Source of the DNA: Vibrio artabrorum | GTDB lineage: Bacteria; Pseudomonadota; Gammaproteobacteria; Enterobacterales; Vibrionaceae | Length of the DNA: 64,000 nucleotides | Assembly: GCF_024347295.1 (NCBI RefSeq) | Contig: NZ_AP025458.1 | Coordinates: forward strand, 1,364,001-1,428,000 | Reading direction: 5' to 3' | Part shown: piece after piece, positions 26,401-36,219 of the stretch | Position numbering within the stretch: the first letter of the stretch is position 1 | Layout of the letters: each line of letters starts with the position of its first letter | Notes under the pieces: generated by a model | Told to the model about the DNA's origin: nothing | The model's input: the letters and a program-made list of their open reading frames with translations, nothing else | Database searches by the model: none | Translations under genes and position numbers: made by a program

Positions 26401-27375
26401 CTAAAGCTCAACCACAAGGCTCATACCCATTCGTAATGTCTCGTCGGTATCAATAGGGCGAGCTTCTACTTCAAACGTGCGTAAATCAAAACCTTGAGCG
26501 GCATCTGTTGAACGCCAAGTGGCAAAATCACCCATTACAGCAATATGAGTCACTGCAAAGGTCACCGATTTGTCTAGTGCTGGAAGGTAAGCCTCAAACT
26601 GAGTGCCTTTCTTGAAGTGTTTCAACATGTCTTCGCGAACATTGAGCAAAGCCCACGCATCGTTGGTGTCAATAACAGTAACCACAGGGAATCCTTGTGG
26701 TGCGAGCTCACCGCTGCTTAATAGTACTTGAGAAACTTCACCATTAAACCAACTGTGGATCTGCGTGTCTTTTGCATAAGCTTCAACTTCCGCTACTGCG
26801 CCGGCTGCCATTCGTGCTTTTTGAGTCGCCGCCACTTTGGTTTCATCGCGAGCACCTTCTTGTGCTAATTGGTACATTTGGAAGGCGGCACTTTCTGTGT
26901 ATTTCGCCGCTTGCCATTGTGTTTTGGCCTCGTCACGTTTCTGTTCTGCAACGACGCCATCGTTATAGAGGTTATTCACGCGTTGGTAGGTTTTATTCAT
27001 TAGGTTGGCGGCAGCTTTGGCTTTTAACCATTGATCTTTAGCGGCTTGAATTTGCTGAGTACGAGCGCCATTCTCAGCTTGTTTTGCCAATGCCCCCGCG
27101 GCTTTTTGCCCCGCTTTTGCTTGTTCTAGTTTTGCATCAATTTCAGGGCTAAGAAGAGAGAAGATCAATTCGCCTTTTTCTACAGAATCTCCCTTACGTA
27201 CAAATACTTGGTCTATTCGTCCGGGAACTTTTGAAGAGATAGTGTATTGCTGAGCGTCGATCTGGCCTTGTAATTTAATCGGTTGCGGCTGATATGCTTG
27301 GTAAAAACTGTAGCCGACCCAGCCAATAATGCCGATACCAACTAAAGATAGAAGAAGGGGCTTAATAGGTTTCAT
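26401..27375 (-). CDS. HlyD/EmrA-family periplasmic adaptor (membrane fusion protein)
   Basis: The 324-residue protein is anchored by one N-terminal helix (LLLSLVGIGIIGWVGYSFY). It has a split biotinyl-lipoyl domain (QGQIDAQQYTISSKVPGRI, about residues 37-55, and HSWFNGEVSQVLLSSGELA, about 210-230), a long alpha-hairpin between them (about 75-200) and a C-terminal beta-barrel. It bridges the inner-membrane permeases to TolC. It lies between the tolC-like and permease genes with 3-8 bp gaps, which marks a single operon. It is similar in size to YhiI/YbhG. Confidence 0.9.
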   Translation of the reverse strand: MKPIKPLLLSLVGIGIIGWVGYSFYQAYQPQPIKLQGQIDAQQYTISSKVPGRIDQVFVRKGDSVEKGELIFSLLSPEIDAKLEQAKAGQKAAGALAKQAENGARTQQIQAAKDQWLKAKAAANLMNKTYQRVNNLYNDGVVAEQKRDEAKTQWQAAKYTESAAFQMYQLAQEGARDETKVAATQKARMAAGAVAEVEAYAKDTQIHSWFNGEVSQVLLSSGELAPQGFPVVTVIDTNDAWALLNVREDMLKHFKKGTQFEAYLPALDKSVTFAVTHIAVMGDFATWRSTDAAQGFDLRTFEVEARPIDTDETLRMGMSLVVEL

Positions 27376-27378
27376 GGA

Positions 27379-28818
27379 TTATCCTTTTGACTGGCTATCA
27401 GTGTCTGCTTTTGTATCGAAATCAGACGAAACGGAAGACGTTAAGTAACTTGAGTAAGCATTCATTTCGCTGGTGAGCGCTAAAAGCTTGTTGAGAGAGA
27501 TTAGGTATTTGAACTGCGCAGCAGACTGTTGTGTTTTAATGCTCGCAAGGTAGAGTTCAGCATCAACCACTTCTAACGAGTTAGAAAGCCCTTGAGTGAA
27601 TGCTTTTTTACGAAGTGATAGGTTCTCTTGGGCCAAAGAGAGACTCGAGTTAAGGCCTTGAACCTCTTCAATCGCTTGCTTGGCTTCAAGGTAAGTCTTT
27701 TGGACCAATAAAGTGAGATCTTGCTTCGCTTGCGACTTAAGGAACTTAACTTGTGAAACTGCACTATGAGCGGCGGCGACCTTGCCAGTACGGCCAGATG
27801 TATCAAGCAGCGGTATATTGACACCGATACCAACCAACCAATCGGGTTTCATTTGGCTGGCTAAAGAGTCATCTTCATAGAGGCTGTAATCACCGTAAAG
27901 GTACACCTCTGGGTAGTATTTTCCTTTCTCGGCTTTAATTAAGCTGCTGGCTTGTTTCTCTTTTGCATCAAGGATCTTAAGGCCGGGGTAGGTCATGAGG
28001 GTTTGATCAATGAACACATCCATATCGGGTAGGTTCTTGTTGATAAACAAATGTTCAGCAGGCTCAACACGTTGGCTTTGACCAAGTATTTGGGTCAAAG
28101 CGAGTTGAGCAATTTTAAGGTCATTCTCCGCTTTCCTGCGTTCGACAATGGCTTTATCGAGGGATGCTTCGGCTTGCAGGCGTTCTACTCGTGCGATTTG
28201 ACCTTGTTGTTCAAGCTTGATGGCAAAATCACGGTGCTGAGTTAAGCCTGTTTCAACCGCTTGACGTGTTTTCACGACGTCTTCCGCTAAAATCACGGAG
28301 AAGTAATATTTACTTAAGTCTTCGTAGCGAGCTTGCTTCTCCATCAGAAATTGGCTTTGCGCTTCTTCGCTTTTACCTTCTGCGGCATTTTGCGCAGCGC
28401 TAATGCGACCACCAGTAAAGATAGGCCACACCGCGCGAATGGAAGAGCTAAAGATATCTTGTTCGGTAATGGTCGAGGTCACACCGCCAAGTAAGCCTGC
28501 AAATGCTGGTGGTATTGGAAATAGCAGTCCACTCAGGCTGTCACTAAACTGTTCACCATTGATGGTCACATCATCATCAAGGTGCGTGTAGTTTGCCCCT
28601 AAAGTGATCGAAGGGAGGTTAAGGCTATTTGTTGATTTCTGAAGGTGTTGATAACGTTCAACATTGGCTTGTTGAGCTGCAAGTGAGTTGTTGTTTTTTT
28701 GTAATATTTGCCACGCTTCAGAAAAAGTGATCGGGGCTGCATAGCTTGGCGAACTCATGACGCTGAGAAGCATGCTGGTGAGCGCAAAGTGTCGGAATTT
28801 TGGTTTGATCATCTGCAT
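27379..28818 (-). CDS. TolC-family outer-membrane efflux protein
   Basis: The 479-residue protein has a signal peptide ending near SYAAPITFSEAWQ. It has two internally similar halves of long coiled-coil helices, typical of outer-membrane factors that trimerise into a channel-tunnel. Segments such as SLNLPSITLGANYTHLDDD and YPEVYLYGDYSLYEDDS are the usual TolC beta-strand parts. It is the first gene of the export operon. The ATG at 28812 (two codons downstream) could also be the start. Confidence 0.9.
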   Translation of the reverse strand: MQMIKPKFRHFALTSMLLSVMSSPSYAAPITFSEAWQILQKNNNSLAAQQANVERYQHLQKSTNSLNLPSITLGANYTHLDDDVTINGEQFSDSLSGLLFPIPPAFAGLLGGVTSTITEQDIFSSSIRAVWPIFTGGRISAAQNAAEGKSEEAQSQFLMEKQARYEDLSKYYFSVILAEDVVKTRQAVETGLTQHRDFAIKLEQQGQIARVERLQAEASLDKAIVERRKAENDLKIAQLALTQILGQSQRVEPAEHLFINKNLPDMDVFIDQTLMTYPGLKILDAKEKQASSLIKAEKGKYYPEVYLYGDYSLYEDDSLASQMKPDWLVGIGVNIPLLDTSGRTGKVAAAHSAVSQVKFLKSQAKQDLTLLVQKTYLEAKQAIEEVQGLNSSLSLAQENLSLRKKAFTQGLSNSLEVVDAELYLASIKTQQSAAQFKYLISLNKLLALTSEMNAYSSYLTSSVSSDFDTKADTDSQSKG

Positions 28819-28968
28819 TAAATACCAATTAGAGTATTAACTCTAATGTTAACAGGGCAACAGTCATTTGTCTTGATTAGATTGTCTCACACTTGGAGGA
28901 AGTCTCATAACTCGTTAATCAAGTGTAAATAAGAGTGAGTGATGCGGCTTCAAAGACAAATGAAACTT

Positions 28969-28990
28969 AAAAAGCACGCAGAAGCGTGCT
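28969..28990 (-). terminator. Intrinsic terminator of small gene 29036-29263
   Basis: On the minus strand AGCACGC (28990-28984) pairs with GCGTGCT (28979-28973) across a 4-nt loop and is followed by TTTTAA. It lies about 45 bp beyond the stop of the small minus-strand gene. Confidence 0.78.
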
Positions 28991-29035
28991 CTATAAGTTC
29001 AGTATAGAAATGTTTTACAAAATGAATCAAGAGGC

Positions 29036-29263
29036 TTACTTAAAGCTAGGACAATGGTGATCGGCGCGCCACACCAATTGTCTTGAACCTTGCATCGTTT
29101 GTAATAAATCTCTTCCTGACATTTGTGGAAATGCTAGCAATACCTTGAGATCAAGAGGGGAGGTGCCTTCTCTCTCATAAGCTCTTACGTGAGTAAAAGT
29201 CGAGTGTAAGTGGTTGAACAGCATCGTCTTAGTAAGACAAATTCCAAAGTTATCGCGTTTCAT
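29036..29263 (-). CDS. Small protein of unknown function, 75 residues
   Basis: The 75-residue frame starts at an ATG with AAAGGAAA eight bases upstream and ends just before an intrinsic terminator. It thus has the signals of a complete small gene. The product (MKRDNFGICLTKTMLFNHLH...) is soluble, with two Cys and several His/Arg, and no membrane helix. No family is recognised. It is monocistronic, reading toward the export operon. Confidence 0.6.
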   Translation of the reverse strand: MKRDNFGICLTKTMLFNHLHSTFTHVRAYEREGTSPLDLKVLLAFPQMSGRDLLQTMQGSRQLVWRADHHCPSFK

Positions 29264-30344
29264 TGTCTGGTTTCCTTTTCAACAATGTTGATACGTTATG
29301 TTTTTTATCCTGTTTCTATTGGACGTCGCTACTGATCGACATTTATTACCCATCAATATTCTATTATTGGGTACAGCCTTGATCAGGCGGCTCTGAGTTG
29401 TCAGCTAGCCTATTTTGTAAATTAGGGATGTGTCATGAGGTTGGATAGTAAACCTGTTTATTCAACATTCGTCGCGGCTAGCGTGCAACTTTTAGGTATC
29501 GAAGCGTCCTGTGAGTAAAACTGTGTTGCTTTTTTGTTAATTTAAATTTCTATTTAAAGCGCAGTCTGAAAATCATGACTTCTGGCTTTACAGTAAGAAA
29601 TTTCTTCATATGCAACCATTATAATTGTATTTATTTTAAACAATCTAAAAACACCTAAAACCTGAGTGATCTAGCTCAATATTTACTCGTTTATTTTGGG
29701 TTTTTAAGTTAACTCGTTCTAAAAGTGAACGGTTGATTTGTCTGAACAGCGTATAAGAGTCATCAATTAACCATTTGCTCAATTATTTAGTTGAGTCACA
29801 GTCACAAATTCGCGTACCAAGAAAATTCCTGCAGTTAACTTGCTGTTAACATTGTTCGTCTAGCATGAGGGGCGATGGATTCTAATAATGTGCTCCATGT
29901 TCTATCTGAAGAAACTCAGTAAATTTCGTAACAGTAAGACGCGATTTGGAGTGGTTGATGACAACCGGTGAATTAGCGGGTTTCATTTTCGGTATCCTTT
30001 CTCTCTGTTCACTCCATCGACCAGATGCCATTCTATTTTTATGACGAGGCTTACCAGTGCTTGTTTCGTACCCCCTCTGACTTTTTTAACTTTACAATGG
30101 CTATAATTTGTTCGCAGTAAGTTAATATTTAATCGATTGCTTCTACATAGGTTGATGTAAATCAAATAGTCATAGACAATACGGTCCTGAATAGAGGTGA
30201 TAGTTTTCACCCTCGTTTACCAAACGCATTCTCAAATTTAATAGGCGCTTACTATTGATGTAATAGTTAAGACCTATTATCTATTTTCGTATGTCGCTGA
30301 TACCTTTGGCGAATACTAAAAACCTTGTTTTTATAGGAAAGATG
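29264..30344. other. 1.1-kb region upstream of zwf without a convincing gene
   Basis: Only short unconvincing frames are present, none with both a ribosome site and a protein-like sequence. The right end must hold the zwf promoter. A CRP-like partial palindrome, GAGTGATCTAGCTCAA, lies near 29664-29679. The region is AT-rich and could contain a small RNA, but no clear terminator was found to define one. Confidence 0.4.
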
Positions 30345-31847
30345 ATGGTAATACCTGAAAACAGCAGCATCGTTATTTTTGGTGCGTCGGGAGATCTAAC
30401 TTACCGCAAGTTAATTCCTGCTCTATACCACTTGTATGCTAGCAATCAACTACCAGAATCCTTTGCGATTCTTGGAGTGAGCCGTACTGAGTACAGCGAT
30501 GAGTCTTACCGTGAGAAGCTGAAGAAGTCTCTTCTGGAAATGGAAAAAACTGAACCTGAGACGCTGAATGCATTCATTGAACATCTGCATTACCAAGCGA
30601 TCAACACTTCAGATGTAGACGACTATGCTCGTTTAGCACAACGTCTAGACAAGCTTGAGCAAGACTACCAATTCGAAAACCATAACACTCTGTTCTACTT
30701 GGCAACCCCGCCAAGCCTATACGGTGTGATTCCAGCAAACCTTGCTGCGCATGGCCTCAACGATGAATCGAACGGCTGGCGTCGTCTGATCATCGAGAAG
30801 CCATTTGGTTACGACTTAGCATCAGCTCAAGCGTTGGATGAAGAGATCCATCATCACTTCCAAGAACACCAGATCTACCGTATCGACCATTACCTTGGTA
30901 AAGAGACGGTTCAAAACCTTCTAGTGCTTCGTTTCTCAAACGCGATGTTTGAACCACTGTGGAACCGTAACTTCATTGATTACGTTGAAATCACAGGTGC
31001 TGAGTTCCTTGGCGTTGAAGAGCGTGGCGGATACTACGACGGTTCTGGCGCAGTTCGCGACATGTTCCAAAACCACCTGCTACAAGTGTTAGCAATGGTG
31101 GGTATGGAGCCGCCTGCACAAATTAACGCGGATTCTATCCGTGATGAAGTGGTTAAAGTGCTTCAGTGTCTGAAACCATTAGAAGAAGATGATCTACGTA
31201 AAGACTTAGTATTAGGTCAGTACACAGCATCAGATGTTCGTGGTCAGCACCTACTCGGTTACCGTGAAGAGCATGGTGTAGCGGATGATTCTCGTACCGA
31301 GACTTACATCGGCTTGAAAGCGCACATCAATAACTGGCGTTGGAATGGTGTTCCTTTCTACGTACGTACGGGTAAACGCTTACCAACACGTGTGACTGAA
31401 ATCGTGATTCACTTTAAGAACACACCACACCCAGTATTTGGTCAAGATGCACCAGAGAACAAGCTGATTATCCGTATCCAACCAGATGAAGGTATTCAGA
31501 TGAGCTTTGGTTTGAAAGAGCCAGGCGCAGGCTTCAAAGCAAAAGAAGTGAAAATGAACTTCTCTTACTCTGATTTGCCTGAAACTCAGATGCTGACGGC
31601 TTATGAGCGTCTTCTTCTTGATGCACTGAACGGTGATGCAACGCTGTTTGCACGTACCGATGCGGTAGAAGCCTGTTGGAAGTACGTTCAACCAATCTTA
31701 GACTTCAAGCAAGATCCTCAAGCACTGTTTGGCTATGCTTGTGGTACTTGGGGCCCACAGGAAGCGGATGAACTTCTGCAACGTGATGGCCGCGCATGGC
31801 GTTTCCCATGCAAAAACTTAACAGATACGGATTACTGCGAACTATGA
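30345..31847 (+). CDS. zwf: Glucose-6-phosphate 1-dehydrogenase
   Basis: The 500-residue enzyme oxidises glucose 6-phosphate to 6-phosphogluconolactone with NADP+, the first step of the oxidative pentose-phosphate pathway. The coenzyme loop is [14 protein letters not shown] (residues 9-22). The substrate/catalytic motif [13 protein letters not shown] (about 180) is conserved, as is [10 protein letters not shown]. The frame opens earlier (30291), but the ATG at 30345 follows AGGAAAG and gives the usual MVIPENSS start. The gene overlaps pgl by 4 bp. Confidence 0.97.
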   Translation: MVIPENSSIVIFGASGDLTYRKLIPALYHLYASNQLPESFAILGVSRTEYSDESYREKLKKSLLEMEKTEPETLNAFIEHLHYQAINTSDVDDYARLAQRLDKLEQDYQFENHNTLFYLATPPSLYGVIPANLAAHGLNDESNGWRRLIIEKPFGYDLASAQALDEEIHHHFQEHQIYRIDHYLGKETVQNLLVLRFSNAMFEPLWNRNFIDYVEITGAEFLGVEERGGYYDGSGAVRDMFQNHLLQVLAMVGMEPPAQINADSIRDEVVKVLQCLKPLEEDDLRKDLVLGQYTASDVRGQHLLGYREEHGVADDSRTETYIGLKAHINNWRWNGVPFYVRTGKRLPTRVTEIVIHFKNTPHPVFGQDAPENKLIIRIQPDEGIQMSFGLKEPGAGFKAKEVKMNFSYSDLPETQMLTAYERLLLDALNGDATLFARTDAVEACWKYVQPILDFKQDPQALFGYACGTWGPQEADELLQRDGRAWRFPCKNLTDTDYCEL

Positions 31848-32560
31848 TCAATCACAAGATCTTTGCAACGCCTGAACTGGTTGTTGAAAACCTAGCAAAT
31901 GAAATGAAAGCATACAGCGAGCAGGGCAAACCTGTTCACATTTCACTGTCTGGTGGCAGCACGCCAAAAATGCTTTTCAAGCTTTTAGCACAGGCGCCTT
32001 ACGCCGAAGGTATTCAATGGAATAACCTTCACTTCTGGTGGGGCGACGAACGTTGCGTTGCACCAGACGACGCTGAAAGTAACTTCGGTGAAGCGAATGC
32101 ATTGTTGTTTACTCAAGTAAACCTTCCTGCTGAAAACATCCACCGCATCCGTGGTGAAGATGAACCAAAAGCAGAAGCAGAGCGTTTCGCAAAAGAGATG
32201 GCAGACGTAATCCCAACAGAAAACGGCACGCCTATATTCGATTGGATTCTGCTTGGTGTTGGCGCAGATGGCCACACAGCTTCACTATTCCCGGGTGCAA
32301 CCAACTACCAAGATGAGAACCTATCGGTATTAGCTTCTCACCCTGAGTCTGGTCAAATCCGTGTTTCTAAAACAGCGAAAGTTTTAGAAGCAGCAAAACG
32401 AATCAGCTACCTAGTACTGGGTGCAGGTAAAGTTGAGATCGTTAAAGAAATTCATACAACTCCTGCTTCAGAACTGCCTTACCCGGCAGCGAAAATCCAG
32501 TCTCAAACTGGCGAAACAGAGTGGTTCCTAGATTCAAATGCAGCAAGTGCTATCGCATAA
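31844..32560 (+). CDS. pgl: 6-phosphogluconolactonase (DevB/Pgl type)
   Basis: The 238-residue enzyme hydrolyses 6-phosphogluconolactone to 6-phosphogluconate. Family motifs are [18 protein letters not shown] (about residues 35-52), [19 protein letters not shown] (about 66-84) and [15 protein letters not shown] (about 140-154). The start on the ATGA overlap with zwf was preferred to an upstream in-frame ATG inside zwf. It shows translational coupling with zwf; gnd follows 28 bp later. Confidence 0.96.
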   Translation: MINHKIFATPELVVENLANEMKAYSEQGKPVHISLSGGSTPKMLFKLLAQAPYAEGIQWNNLHFWWGDERCVAPDDAESNFGEANALLFTQVNLPAENIHRIRGEDEPKAEAERFAKEMADVIPTENGTPIFDWILLGVGADGHTASLFPGATNYQDENLSVLASHPESGQIRVSKTAKVLEAAKRISYLVLGAGKVEIVKEIHTTPASELPYPAAKIQSQTGETEWFLDSNAASAIA

Positions 32561-32588
32561 GTGCGAATAGCCGCAAGGAGATAAAATA

Positions 32589-34037
32589 ATGAAAGGTGAT
32601 ATCGGTGTAATTGGCCTAGCAGTAATGGGTCAAAACCTTATCCTAAATATGAACGACCACGGCTTCAAAGTTGTGGCTCATAACCGTACTGCTGCTAAAG
32701 TAGACGAGTTCCTAGAAGGCCCAGCTAAAGGGACTAACATTGTTGGTGCTTACTCTCTAGAAGAGCTGGTTGAGAAACTAGAAGCGCCACGTAAAGTGAT
32801 GCTTATGGTTCGTGCTGGTGACGTTGTAGACACGTTCATCGAAAACCTAATCCCGCTTCTAGACGAAGGCGACATCATCATTGATGGAGGTAACACTAAC
32901 TACCCAGACACTAACCGTCGTGTAGCGCATTGTCGTGAAAAAGGCATCCACTTCATCGGTACTGGTGTATCTGGTGGTGAAGAAGGTGCTCGCTTCGGTC
33001 CTTCAATCATGCCAGGCGGCGCGGCTGAAGCTTGGGAAGCGGTTAAGCCAATCTTCCAAGGTATCTCTGCAAAAACTGACGCGGGTGAGCCTTGTTGTGA
33101 CTGGGTTGGTAACGACGGTGCTGGTCACTTCGTTAAGATGGTACACAACGGTATCGAATACGGTGACATGCAGCTTATCACTGAAGCATACCAGTTCATG
33201 AAAGATGGACTAGGTATGTCTGCTGACGAGATGCAAGCCGTATTCGCTGACTGGAACAAGACTGAGCTAGACAGCTACCTAGTTGAAATCACGGCTGACA
33301 TCCTTGGTTACAAAGATGAAGACGGCGAAGCGCTCGTTGAGAAGATCCTAGACACGGCAGGCCAAAAAGGTACGGGTAAGTGGACGGGTATCAACGCACT
33401 AGACCTAGGTATCCCACTGACTCTAATCTCTGAGTCTGTATTCTCTCGTTGCCTGTCTGCTCTTAAAGACCAACGTGTTGAAGCTGAAGCTTTGTTTGAG
33501 AAGACAATCACTCCAGTTGAAGGTGACAAGCAAGAGTGGGTTGATGCACTACGTCAAGCTCTACTGGCTTCTAAGATCATCTCTTACGCTCAAGGTTTCA
33601 TGCTAATGCGTGAAGCGTCGAACGAAAACGGCTGGGACCTAAACTACGGTAACGTAGCGCTAATGTGGCGTGGTGGTTGTATCATCCGCAGCGCATTCCT
33701 AGGCAACATCCGTGATGCGTACGAAGCAAACCCAGACATCGCGTTCTTAGGTTCTGACGAGTACTTCAAAAACATCCTACAAGGCAGCCTAGTGGCATGG
33801 CGTAAAGTAGCAGCGAAATCTCTAGAGTCTGGTATCCCAATGCCATGTACGATTTCTGCGCTATCTTTCCTAGACGGTTACACAACTGCACGTCTACCCG
33901 CGAACCTGCTTCAAGCTCAGCGTGACTACTTCGGTGCTCACACTTACGAGCGTACTGACCGTCCACGTGGTGAATTCTTCCACACAAACTGGACGGGTAC
34001 AGGCGGCGACACAGCGTCTACTACTTACGACGTGTAA
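32589..34037 (+). CDS. gnd: 6-phosphogluconate dehydrogenase, decarboxylating
   Basis: The 482-residue enzyme converts 6-phosphogluconate to ribulose 5-phosphate, CO2 and NADPH. It has the N-terminal Rossmann motif IGVIGLAVMGQNLILN, the NRT NADP-binding segment, FIGTGVSGGEEGARFGPSIMPGG (about 120-142) and the C-terminal RDYFGAHTYERTDRPRG region. Length is typical. It has an AAGGAGAT ribosome site and is the last gene of the zwf-pgl-gnd operon, with a terminator at 34095. Its codons look highly biased, fitting strong expression. Confidence 0.97.
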   Translation: MKGDIGVIGLAVMGQNLILNMNDHGFKVVAHNRTAAKVDEFLEGPAKGTNIVGAYSLEELVEKLEAPRKVMLMVRAGDVVDTFIENLIPLLDEGDIIIDGGNTNYPDTNRRVAHCREKGIHFIGTGVSGGEEGARFGPSIMPGGAAEAWEAVKPIFQGISAKTDAGEPCCDWVGNDGAGHFVKMVHNGIEYGDMQLITEAYQFMKDGLGMSADEMQAVFADWNKTELDSYLVEITADILGYKDEDGEALVEKILDTAGQKGTGKWTGINALDLGIPLTLISESVFSRCLSALKDQRVEAEALFEKTITPVEGDKQEWVDALRQALLASKIISYAQGFMLMREASNENGWDLNYGNVALMWRGGCIIRSAFLGNIRDAYEANPDIAFLGSDEYFKNILQGSLVAWRKVAAKSLESGIPMPCTISALSFLDGYTTARLPANLLQAQRDYFGAHTYERTDRPRGEFFHTNWTGTGGDTASTTYDV

Positions 34038-34094
34038 TCGTTAGTTAGAATCCATTGAGAGCACATTTGTTCTTTCAGCTATAAACTCGAAAAC

Positions 34095-34122
34095 AAAAGG
34101 ATGCCGATTGGCATCCTTTTTT
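34095..34122 (+). terminator. Intrinsic terminator of the zwf-pgl-gnd operon
   Basis: AAAAGGATGCC (34095-34105) pairs with GGCATCCTTTT (34110-34120) across GATT and is followed by T. Confidence 0.9.
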
Positions 34123-34168
34123 GTTAGCTCTGCAAGAGAGTGATGTAAATCAAATTTAATACAACCCG

Positions 34169-35317
34169 TTACGCAAATGCAGCTTGTGGACTTTGTACAT
34201 CTCGGTACTGCTCTCGTATCGACATGAAGTCATCTAGGTTTTGTTTTAACGCCTCGACACATTCTGGGTCGAACATCGAACCGTTGTGCGTTTCAATGTA
34301 TCTCATCACCTCATCAGGTGACCAGGCTCGTTTGTACACTCGCTTACTGATTAGAGCATCGAACACATCAGCCAGCGTTACGATTCGTGCTTCTAGCGGT
34401 ATTTCAGTTTTGCTTAAACCATCGGGCAGCCCTTTACCATCAAAACGTTCGTGGTGATGACGCACGATATTCTTAATGAATTGTGCTTCCTCACAACACA
34501 GTGAGTTGTCGTGAAATAGGGAGAGTACATCGTTGATCATCTCTTCACCATATAAAGTGTGATTGTTCATGATGGCTCGCTCTTCTGCAGTGAAGCGACC
34601 TGTGCTGAACAAAATCTTGTCTGGAATTCGGTACTTTCCTATGTCATGAAAAGGTGCGTATAAGCGAATCCGATGGATGAATTGAGGGGAGATTTCATTG
34701 TTGCTGTGAGACATCGTCCGGGCCAGTTGCTCGCTGTATTTACCCATACGAATCAAGTGCTCTTTGGTTTCAGGGTCACGTGCATGACCAATGTTCAGCG
34801 CTATGGTTAATGAACATTGAAAGTGACGCTGTCGTTCGATTAATTGAATAAATAGGGTTGAAACCAGCTGAGCTAAGTAAGCAATATCACATAAAACCAA
34901 TTGATTAGAAAAGAATTCGGTAGACGATGCATTGATAAAAACAAACCCAAAATTCTTATTTTGGTAGTGGATAGGTGCTGTATAACTGCTCTTGTGACCA
35001 AGTTCCAACAAGCCCAATATTGGTTTTGTTGGTGGTAGTGAATTAAGGTCATTCACAATTCGATTTTCTAAAGATTCTGCGATTCGAGATAACGAGCATG
35101 TAGCTTTAAGAGTTTGTTCTGTATAGGTATTTTTTATTTTATCGGAAAGGGTATCCGCAACGAAATAATTTGAAACTTTACTCTCATGGCAGAGTACGAC
35201 CGAAAGTCGAGATAGGCTGGGGTGATACTCACAAGCGAGTCGGAAAAGATCATCTACGATGTCAATAATGTCTTTATCTTGAGCGGCGACTCTATTGAGT
35301 TGAGAATGGTCAAACAT
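34169..35317 (-). CDS. HD-GYP-domain cyclic-di-GMP phosphodiesterase
   Basis: The 382-residue cytoplasmic protein has an N-terminal GAF-like sensory region (about residues 20-165) and a C-terminal HD-GYP domain. Metal ligands are visible in APFHDIGKYRIPDKI (HD near 222), HTLYGEEMI, and RHHHERFDGKGLP (about 284-296), followed by LADVFDALISKRVYK. It should degrade c-di-GMP and so affect motility or biofilm. The name-giving GYP triplet is GLP here. All metal-binding His/Asp residues seem present, so activity is plausible. The gene is monocistronic, with an AAGGATAC ribosome site. Confidence 0.9.
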   Translation of the reverse strand: MFDHSQLNRVAAQDKDIIDIVDDLFRLACEYHPSLSRLSVVLCHESKVSNYFVADTLSDKIKNTYTEQTLKATCSLSRIAESLENRIVNDLNSLPPTKPILGLLELGHKSSYTAPIHYQNKNFGFVFINASSTEFFSNQLVLCDIAYLAQLVSTLFIQLIERQRHFQCSLTIALNIGHARDPETKEHLIRMGKYSEQLARTMSHSNNEISPQFIHRIRLYAPFHDIGKYRIPDKILFSTGRFTAEERAIMNNHTLYGEEMINDVLSLFHDNSLCCEEAQFIKNIVRHHHERFDGKGLPDGLSKTEIPLEARIVTLADVFDALISKRVYKRAWSPDEVMRYIETHNGSMFDPECVEALKQNLDDFMSIREQYRDVQSPQAAFA

Positions 35318-35664
35318 CTTGTATCCTTTATTTTTATTATTGTTTGCTCGTGTTATTTTTTTGTGTCGGTATCAATTGAAAAGTAGCATAGCGTACTGAT
35401 AAAATGGAAATGTCATCACTAGGTAAATAGTTATTTAATAACACAATTATCACTTTTGTGAACGTTACCTTCTTTCGTTGAATAAACTGAAGAATCGACT
35501 GGCTAAAAGGGCAAGATTTCATGACCATTTTGCAATTAAATGAAAAGATAAATAGGATAACTCACATGCTTTATGCCATCATAAAGGCATAAATAAGGGC
35601 AATGGATGTAATGCCCAAGTGATTGAGCTAGAAATGGTCAGTGATGATGGTGTTCTAGAGTAAA
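35318..35664. other. Intergenic region, nothing recognised
   Basis: This stretch lies between divergent HD-GYP and VF530-type genes and should hold both promoters. One 63-codon minus-strand frame is present without a ribosome site or protein-like sequence. Confidence 0.5.
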
Positions 35665-35688
35665 TTCAAGGCCTTTAGTTGCCTTGAA
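35665..35688 (+). promoter_or_regulatory. Leader hairpin directly in front of the VF530-type gene's ribosome site
   Basis: TTCAAGGC (35665-35672) pairs perfectly with GCCTTGAA (35681-35688). The AAAAAGG ribosome site begins immediately after, 8-12 bp before the ATG. The hairpin could influence translation. Confidence 0.5.
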
Positions 35689-35700
35689 AAAGGTAATGTT

Positions 35701-36114
35701 ATGACTGAAGAAGAAAGAATCGAACTGCAACAAAATAACCCGCTACACGGCTTAAAGCTTGAAACCATGATCACTGAATTAGTGGATCATTATGGTTGGG
35801 AAATTTTAGATGCGGCAATGCGTATGAACTGCTTTAACACTAAACCTACAGTGGCCAGTGCAGTTAAATACCTGAAGAAAACCGAATGGGCTCGTGAGAA
35901 GGTTGAAAACTTCTACCTTTACCGTTTCAAGCGCATGCCTAAAGCATCGGACATTGAGTACCAGATGCCGCCGCGTTCACGTACATTCCGCCACGGGCTA
36001 GAGCCACGTGAGCCAATGGAATTAACGGTTGAGTCTATCCACGCTTCTCAAGCTAAAGCGGCATCTGCATTTAAAGAGCGCCGCGGCGGCAACGGTCGAA
36101 ACTTTCGTCGTTAA
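35701..36114 (+). CDS. VF530/DUF2132-family DNA-binding protein
   Basis: The 137-residue basic protein has its VF530 domain at about residues 13-80: NPLHGLKLETMITELVDHYGW, MNCFNTKPTVASAVKYLKKTEWAREKVENFYLYRF. A small helical VF530 domain structure from V. fischeri is known, and DNA binding is suggested from fold and charge. The C-terminal half (after about residue 80) is a longer, Arg-rich tail ending RRGGNGRNFRR, which could bind nucleic acid. Its in vivo role is not established. It has its own terminator. Confidence 0.85.
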   Translation: MTEEERIELQQNNPLHGLKLETMITELVDHYGWEILDAAMRMNCFNTKPTVASAVKYLKKTEWAREKVENFYLYRFKRMPKASDIEYQMPPRSRTFRHGLEPREPMELTVESIHASQAKAASAFKERRGGNGRNFRR

Positions 36115-36166
36115 AAAATAATGGTGTCGCATAATTAATACGCCTAATTAGACAAGCGAAAAACAC

Positions 36167-36192
36167 AAAAGGAGCCTATGAGCTCCTTTTTT
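36167..36192 (+). terminator. Intrinsic terminator after VF530-type gene
   Basis: AAAAGGAGC (36167-36175) pairs with GCTCCTTTT (36182-36190) and is followed by T. It may also serve the convergent small gene. Confidence 0.85.
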
Positions 36193-36219
36193 AATTTGTG
36201 CGATTTAAACTGTAAATGG

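Noticed and set aside
29983-30210. 75-codon minus-strand frame upstream of zwf
   Set aside because: No ribosome site or terminator; composition looks random.
35337-35528. 63-codon minus-strand frame upstream of the HD-GYP gene
   Set aside because: No ribosome site; it lies in the expected promoter region.
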